NCBI GenBank assembly: GCA_905207905.1
Contig: CAJLNC010000089.1
Location: forward strand, 1-9,999
Direction: 5' to 3'
Length of the DNA stretch: 9,999 bases
Source: an uncultured Lachnospiraceae bacterium
GTDB taxonomy: Bacteria; Bacillota_A; Clostridia; Lachnospirales; Lachnospiraceae
This document shows, in pieces, positions 6,468 to 9,999 of this stretch (positions within the stretch are counted from its first letter, which is position 1; each line of letters begins with the position of its first letter). Under the pieces are notes generated by a model. The model searched no databases and had not been told where the DNA came from. It worked only from the letters and a program-made list of their open reading frames with translations. Both the position numbers and the translations under genes were made by a program.

Positions 6468-9400
6468 ATGGGACATAGAACAGGACAGACAGAAGTGTGG
6501 GAGGAGATGATTTCTATTCCTACTTACGGTGTGGGAGAACCGGACAAGAATCCCATGTTTATGGAAAAGAGAGTTTATCAGGGAAGTTCCGGAAAGGTGT
6601 ATCCCCTTCCCGTAATTGATAAAATTTATGATGAGAAAAGGGATCAGACCTATAAAGCAGTTTTTTTGGAGAATGACTATCTGAAGGTAATGATTTTGCC
6701 GGAATTGGGAGGAAGAATCCAGAGGGCTTACGATAAAACCAATGGGTATGATTTTGTATATTATAATGAAGTAATCAAACCGGCGCTGGTGGGACTGGCA
6801 GGTCCCTGGATTTCCGGTGGAATTGAATTTAACTGGCCGCAGCATCATCGCCCCACCACATTTTCACCGGTGGATTATCAGTGGTCCCAAAATGAAGACG
6901 GAAGCTGCACGGTGAAATGCAGCGAGGTAGATCAGATGTACGGTACAAAGGGAACCATGATGTTTACCTTGTATCCGGATAAAGCTTACATTGAGATTAA
7001 GGGACAGCTTTATAACAGAACGAATCTGCCCCAGACCTTTTTGTGGTGGGCGAACCCGGCGGTTCCGGTCAATGATTACACCCAGTCTATTTTTCCGCCG
7101 GATGTTCATGCAGTATTCGACCATGGCAAGCGGGATGTAAGCAAGTTTCCGATTGCCACGGGAGTTTACTATAAACACGATTACGGCGAAGGCGTGGATA
7201 TCTCCAGGTATAAAAATATTCCGGTACCCACCAGTTACATGTGCTATCATTCAGATTATAACTTTGTGGGAGGATACGATTATCAGAAAGAAGCCGGTAT
7301 TCTGCATATTGCAGACCACCATATCAGTCCGGGAAAGAAGCAGTGGACTTGGGGCTGCGGGGATTTTGGACAGGCCTGGGATCGAAATCTTACCGATGAG
7401 AACGGCCCATACATTGAGCTGATGACCGGCGTGTTTACGGACAATCAGCCGGATTTTACCTGGCTGAAGCCCTTTGAAGAAAAGGAATTTACCCAGTATT
7501 TTATGCCGTACAAGAAAGCCGCACAGGTAAAGAACGCCAGCACAGAGGCGGTTCTTGGACTGGAGGCGGAGGATGGCCGGATAAAGCTGGTCGTTTACGC
7601 TACTGGTGTTTACCCGGATGCCAAGGTGCGCCTGACGGCAGGGGATAAAGTACTCTATGAAAAAACAGCCACAATCAGTCCGGTAGAAGTGCTGGAAGAT
7701 ACGGTGGACTGGGACGGGGATAAAACGGCGCTGAGGCTGTCTGTGATGGATCAGACGGGAAGAGAGATGCTCTCCTATGTGCCGGAGGCTGAAAAGATTG
7801 AAGAGATCCCGGAACCGGCAGCTCCGGCAAAACTGCCCGGGGATATTATGACCTGCGAAGAACTTTATCTGACAGGACAGCATATTGAACAGTACCGTCA
7901 TGCCACATATGATCCGGATCCCTATTATCTGGAAGGGCTGAAGAGAGATCCGGGAGATATCCGCCTCAATAATTCTTATGGCATGCTGCTGCTGCGGAGA
8001 GGCTGCTTTGCAGAGAGCGAGGTGTACTTTAGAAAGGCGCAGGAGAGATCCACTTGGAGAAATCCCAATCCCTATGACGGGGAAGTCAGCTTCAATCTGG
8101 GGTTATCGCTCTGGTATCAGGGCAGAGAAAAGGAAGCGTATGATGCTTTTTACAAAGCCACTTGGTCTGCCGCCCAGCAGGAGATGGGCTTCTACTATCT
8201 GGCCGCTATCGACTGCAGGGCCGGGGAGTATGAAAAAGCCCTGGAACACATTGAGAGAAGTATCTCCAGAAATACAGAGAATGTAAAGGCCAGAGGTCTG
8301 AAAGGACTGATTTTGGAGACTCTGGGAAGGAAGGAAGAAGCTGCCGCCTGGTATGAGGAAAACTTAAAGAAGGATGGCTTTGATTATATTTCCATGATTC
8401 AGTACTCCGCTTTGAAGCAGGAGAAGGCGGATCCATGCCTGAAATTGATGGCAGACAGGGTAAGCACTTTTATGGAATGTGCGATTGACTACGGGGAAGC
8501 CGGTTTTGTCAAAGAGGCAGCCGGGATTTTGACGCTCTGTCAGAAAGAGTCTCCCATGCTTCATTATTATGAGGCTTATTATGCGTCCTTCTTTGATAAA
8601 GAGCGGATGAGAAAGGCTCTGGAGGCGGGAGCCCAGACAGATCCTGCCTACTGTTTCCCCAACAAACTGGAGGATATTCTGGTACTGGAGTTTGTTATGG
8701 AGGAGAATCCAAAGGACGGCTATGCGCCTTATTATCTGGGAAATCTGTTTTATGACAAAAAGCAGTATGAGCGGGCTGCAAAGCTGTGGGAGAGAGCGGC
8801 AGCCGCTAAGCCCCAGTTCCCCACCGTGTTCCGAAATCTGGCGCTGGCTTACTATAACAAGCAAAAGAAGCCCAAAGAGGCGTTAGCCTGCATGGAGAAG
8901 GCTTTTGTGCTGAACCAGAAAGATGCGCGCATTTTCCTGGAGCTGGATCAGCTTCACAAAAAAATGGGTATGAAGATTGAAGAACGGCTGGAACTGTTTC
9001 ATAAGCACATGGATGTGGTGGAAATCCGGGATGATCTGTATGTGGAGTACGTTACCATGCTGAATTCTCTGGGCAGATACCAGGAGAGCTATGATCTGAT
9101 TATGAAGCGCCGCTTCCATCCATGGGAGGGAGGAGAAGGAAAAATTACAACCCAGTATGCGGTTGCCCTTACTCAGCTTGGAAAGTGTGCGCTGGAAAAT
9201 GGAGAGGCGGCGAGAGCCGTGGAGCTTTTAGAGCAGGCTCTTGTATTTCCACATAATCTGGGAGAAGGAAAACTGGAAGGCGCGAAGGACAATAATATTT
9301 ACTATTATCTGGGACTGGCCAAACGGGAGCTGGGACAGAAAGAAGAGGCAGAAGAATGTCTGCTTCGGGCTTCTGTAGGAACAGAGGAGCCAGCGGGCAT

Positions 9401-9749
9401 GATGTATTATAATGACCAGCCGGCGGATTTGATCTTATACCAGGGATTGGCTAATCAGGCATTGGGAAAAACGAAGGAGGCGCTGAGCCGTTTTCATAAG
9501 CTGATTGATTACGGAGAAAAACATGTGTATGACGATGTGCGAATTGATTATTTTGCCGTTTCACTTCCGGATTTGCAGCTTTTTGAAGAGGATCTGAATA
9601 AGAGGAATCAGGCTCACTGCTATTATCTTATGGGACTTGGCAATTATGGACTTGGCAATTATCAGAAGGCCGGGGAATGTTATGGCCGGACATTAGAGCT
9701 GGATTGCAGCCATTTGGGAGCAATCCTTCACCGGAAATTATTAAAATAG
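6468..9749 (+). CDS. DUF5107-like (mutarotase-like) domain protein with C-terminal TPR array
   Basis: A 1093-residue protein with no signal peptide or membrane segment, so probably cytoplasmic. Residues about 15-350 match my recollection of the DUF5107 family: a beta-rich, galactose-mutarotase-like fold with LPELGGRI (78-84), GGIEFNWPQHHRP (117-129), a QWTWG stretch (292-296) and PYIELMTGVF (314-323). His126/His127 and Glu317 are possible active-site residues by position only. Residues 360-440 look like a beta-sandwich, then a Pro/Glu-rich linker (441-458). Residues about 485-1090 hold roughly ten TPR units, for example 535-568, 572-603, 605-637, 750-784, 785-818, 943-970, 987-1015 and 1050-1080, broken by non-TPR loops with GGEGK (888-892) and LGEGK (931-935). 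Function is not established. The fold and the neighbours suggest recognition or processing of a sugar or glycoside, with the TPRs binding a partner or glycan. Start is fixed by a strong ribosome binding site. It is a single-gene unit ending at a terminator. Confidence 0.85.
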   Translation: MGHRTGQTEVWEEMISIPTYGVGEPDKNPMFMEKRVYQGSSGKVYPLPVIDKIYDEKRDQTYKAVFLENDYLKVMILPELGGRIQRAYDKTNGYDFVYYNEVIKPALVGLAGPWISGGIEFNWPQHHRPTTFSPVDYQWSQNEDGSCTVKCSEVDQMYGTKGTMMFTLYPDKAYIEIKGQLYNRTNLPQTFLWWANPAVPVNDYTQSIFPPDVHAVFDHGKRDVSKFPIATGVYYKHDYGEGVDISRYKNIPVPTSYMCYHSDYNFVGGYDYQKEAGILHIADHHISPGKKQWTWGCGDFGQAWDRNLTDENGPYIELMTGVFTDNQPDFTWLKPFEEKEFTQYFMPYKKAAQVKNASTEAVLGLEAEDGRIKLVVYATGVYPDAKVRLTAGDKVLYEKTATISPVEVLEDTVDWDGDKTALRLSVMDQTGREMLSYVPEAEKIEEIPEPAAPAKLPGDIMTCEELYLTGQHIEQYRHATYDPDPYYLEGLKRDPGDIRLNNSYGMLLLRRGCFAESEVYFRKAQERSTWRNPNPYDGEVSFNLGLSLWYQGREKEAYDAFYKATWSAAQQEMGFYYLAAIDCRAGEYEKALEHIERSISRNTENVKARGLKGLILETLGRKEEAAAWYEENLKKDGFDYISMIQYSALKQEKADPCLKLMADRVSTFMECAIDYGEAGFVKEAAGILTLCQKESPMLHYYEAYYASFFDKERMRKALEAGAQTDPAYCFPNKLEDILVLEFVMEENPKDGYAPYYLGNLFYDKKQYERAAKLWERAAAAKPQFPTVFRNLALAYYNKQKKPKEALACMEKAFVLNQKDARIFLELDQLHKKMGMKIEERLELFHKHMDVVEIRDDLYVEYVTMLNSLGRYQESYDLIMKRRFHPWEGGEGKITTQYAVALTQLGKCALENGEAARAVELLEQALVFPHNLGEGKLEGAKDNNIYYYLGLAKRELGQKEEAEECLLRASVGTEEPAGMMYYNDQPADLILYQGLANQALGKTKEALSRFHKLIDYGEKHVYDDVRIDYFAVSLPDLQLFEEDLNKRNQAHCYYLMGLGNYGLGNYQKAGECYGRTLELDCSHLGAILHRKLLK
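9633..9662 (+). repeat. Perfect 15-bp tandem duplication inside the last TPR
   Basis: Two identical 15-base units, 9633-9647 and 9648-9662, encode GLGNY twice (residues 1056-1065). The duplicated segment fits the normal spacing of a TPR first helix, so it does not disturb the repeat. It may be chance codon convergence or a recent slippage event. Confidence 0.7.
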
Positions 9750-9766
9750 TTTCAAAGGCATGATAC

Positions 9767-9795
9767 TGGCCCGGAGATGGATGGATCCCGGGCCA
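9767..9795 (+). repeat. GC-rich hairpin downstream of the DUF5107/TPR gene
   Basis: TGGCCCGG (9767-9774) pairs perfectly with CCGGGCCA (9788-9795) around a 13-nt loop. No T tract follows, so it is not an intrinsic terminator by itself. It may protect the transcript 3' end or act together with the terminator 12 bases further on. Confidence 0.5.
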
Positions 9796-9806
9796 CAACC
9801 CCCAGG

Positions 9807-9858
9807 GCTGTCAAAAAACAGAAAGAAATTTTCTTCTTCTATTTTTTGACAGCTTTTT
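9807..9858. terminator. Bidirectional intrinsic terminator
   Basis: GCTGTCAAAAAA (9807-9818) and TTTTTTGACAGC (9842-9853) form a perfect 12-bp stem, with further A/T pairing inside the 23-nt loop, followed by TTTTT (9854-9858). It ends the DUF5107/TPR transcript. For minus-strand transcription no T run lies immediately beyond the stem, so bidirectional use relies on the A/T-rich stem and is less certain. Confidence 0.8.
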
Positions 9859-9862
9859 CATG

Positions 9863-9969
9863 TCATAGAAAATTCCTTCCTATGAAACAAGAATGTTTCG
9901 CAGGATTGCACTGTGGCGGATTGGGTGTTACCAAAGGACTCCGACGGTACCCTTTCGGGTGATTTTTCT
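9863..9969. repeat. Dispersed intergenic repeat, copy 2
   Basis: The core at 9894-9920 matches 26-52 at 26 of 27 positions. Here a complete small hairpin precedes the core: TCATAG (9863-9868) and CTATGA (9880-9885). After the core, GGGT (9923-9926) and ACC (9930-9932) can pair with GGTACCC (9946-9952), leaving a 3-nt bulge. CCAAA, CCCTTT and a T run follow in the same order as in copy 1. This shared layout suggests a structured element rather than a chance match. The stretch carries no credible gene. Confidence 0.6.
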
Positions 9970-9998
9970 CCGAAAACAAACACGTTTTCGGAGAAAAA
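9963..9998. repeat. Perfect 15-bp stem-loop at the window edge
   Basis: Arms 9963-9977 and 9984-9998 are perfectly complementary around the six-base loop AAACAC. The T tract is on the 5' side of the stem on both strands, so it lacks the order of an intrinsic terminator. The window ends one base later, so further sequence could change this reading. Confidence 0.65.
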
Positions 9999-9999
9999 C

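Noticed and set aside
9777..9962. 61-codon plus-strand frame downstream of the DUF5107/TPR gene
   Set aside because: It crosses the terminator and the repeat element, lacks a ribosome binding site and is not protein-like.
1..9999. CRISPR array, prophage, insertion sequence or toxin-antitoxin module
   Set aside because: No regularly spaced repeats, transposase, integrase, phage structural genes or small paired genes were seen.

Overview
The window looks like a chromosomal segment from a Gram-positive, moderate-GC gut-type Clostridia, most likely Lachnospiraceae. This is an inference from the strong AGGAGG-type ribosome binding sites, the codon use, the A-rich intergenic DNA and the family make-up. 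No rRNA, tRNA, transposase, integrase, CRISPR array or phage gene is visible.

Layout: positions 1-430 hold no gene. They contain one copy of a repeat that recurs at the far end of the window, then a very A/purine-rich leader. Positions 431-4930 encode a complete CUT2-type sugar ABC importer on the plus strand: binding protein, double-NBD ATPase and two different permeases. Each protein resembles the matching subunit of the E. coli galactofuranose importer YtfQ-YtfR-YtfT-YjfF, in the same gene order. A strong hairpin separates the binding-protein gene from the rest; the remaining genes are overlapping or nearly so. The last gene of the run (4932-5477) encodes a small cupin-like protein of unknown function. 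Its stop codon overlaps the stop codon of a convergent AraC-family regulator (5474-6307, minus strand).

A 160-bp divergent intergenic region with several inverted repeats separates the regulator from a 1093-residue plus-strand protein (6468-9749). That protein has an N-terminal DUF5107-like, mutarotase-like domain and a long C-terminal array of about ten TPR units. After it come a GC hairpin, a bidirectional terminator, the second copy of the flanking repeat and a perfect 15-bp stem-loop at the window edge.

Working model (inference): the importer brings in a sugar, possibly a furanose or furanosyl compound. The cupin-like protein and the DUF5107/TPR protein act on it in the cytoplasm, and the AraC protein senses it and controls the divergent gene, itself and perhaps the importer. 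No sugar kinase, classical glycosidase or other recognised catabolic enzyme lies in the window, so the substrate and the chemistry are unproven. The DUF5107/TPR protein and the cupin-like protein are the least understood parts and the best candidates for new biology.
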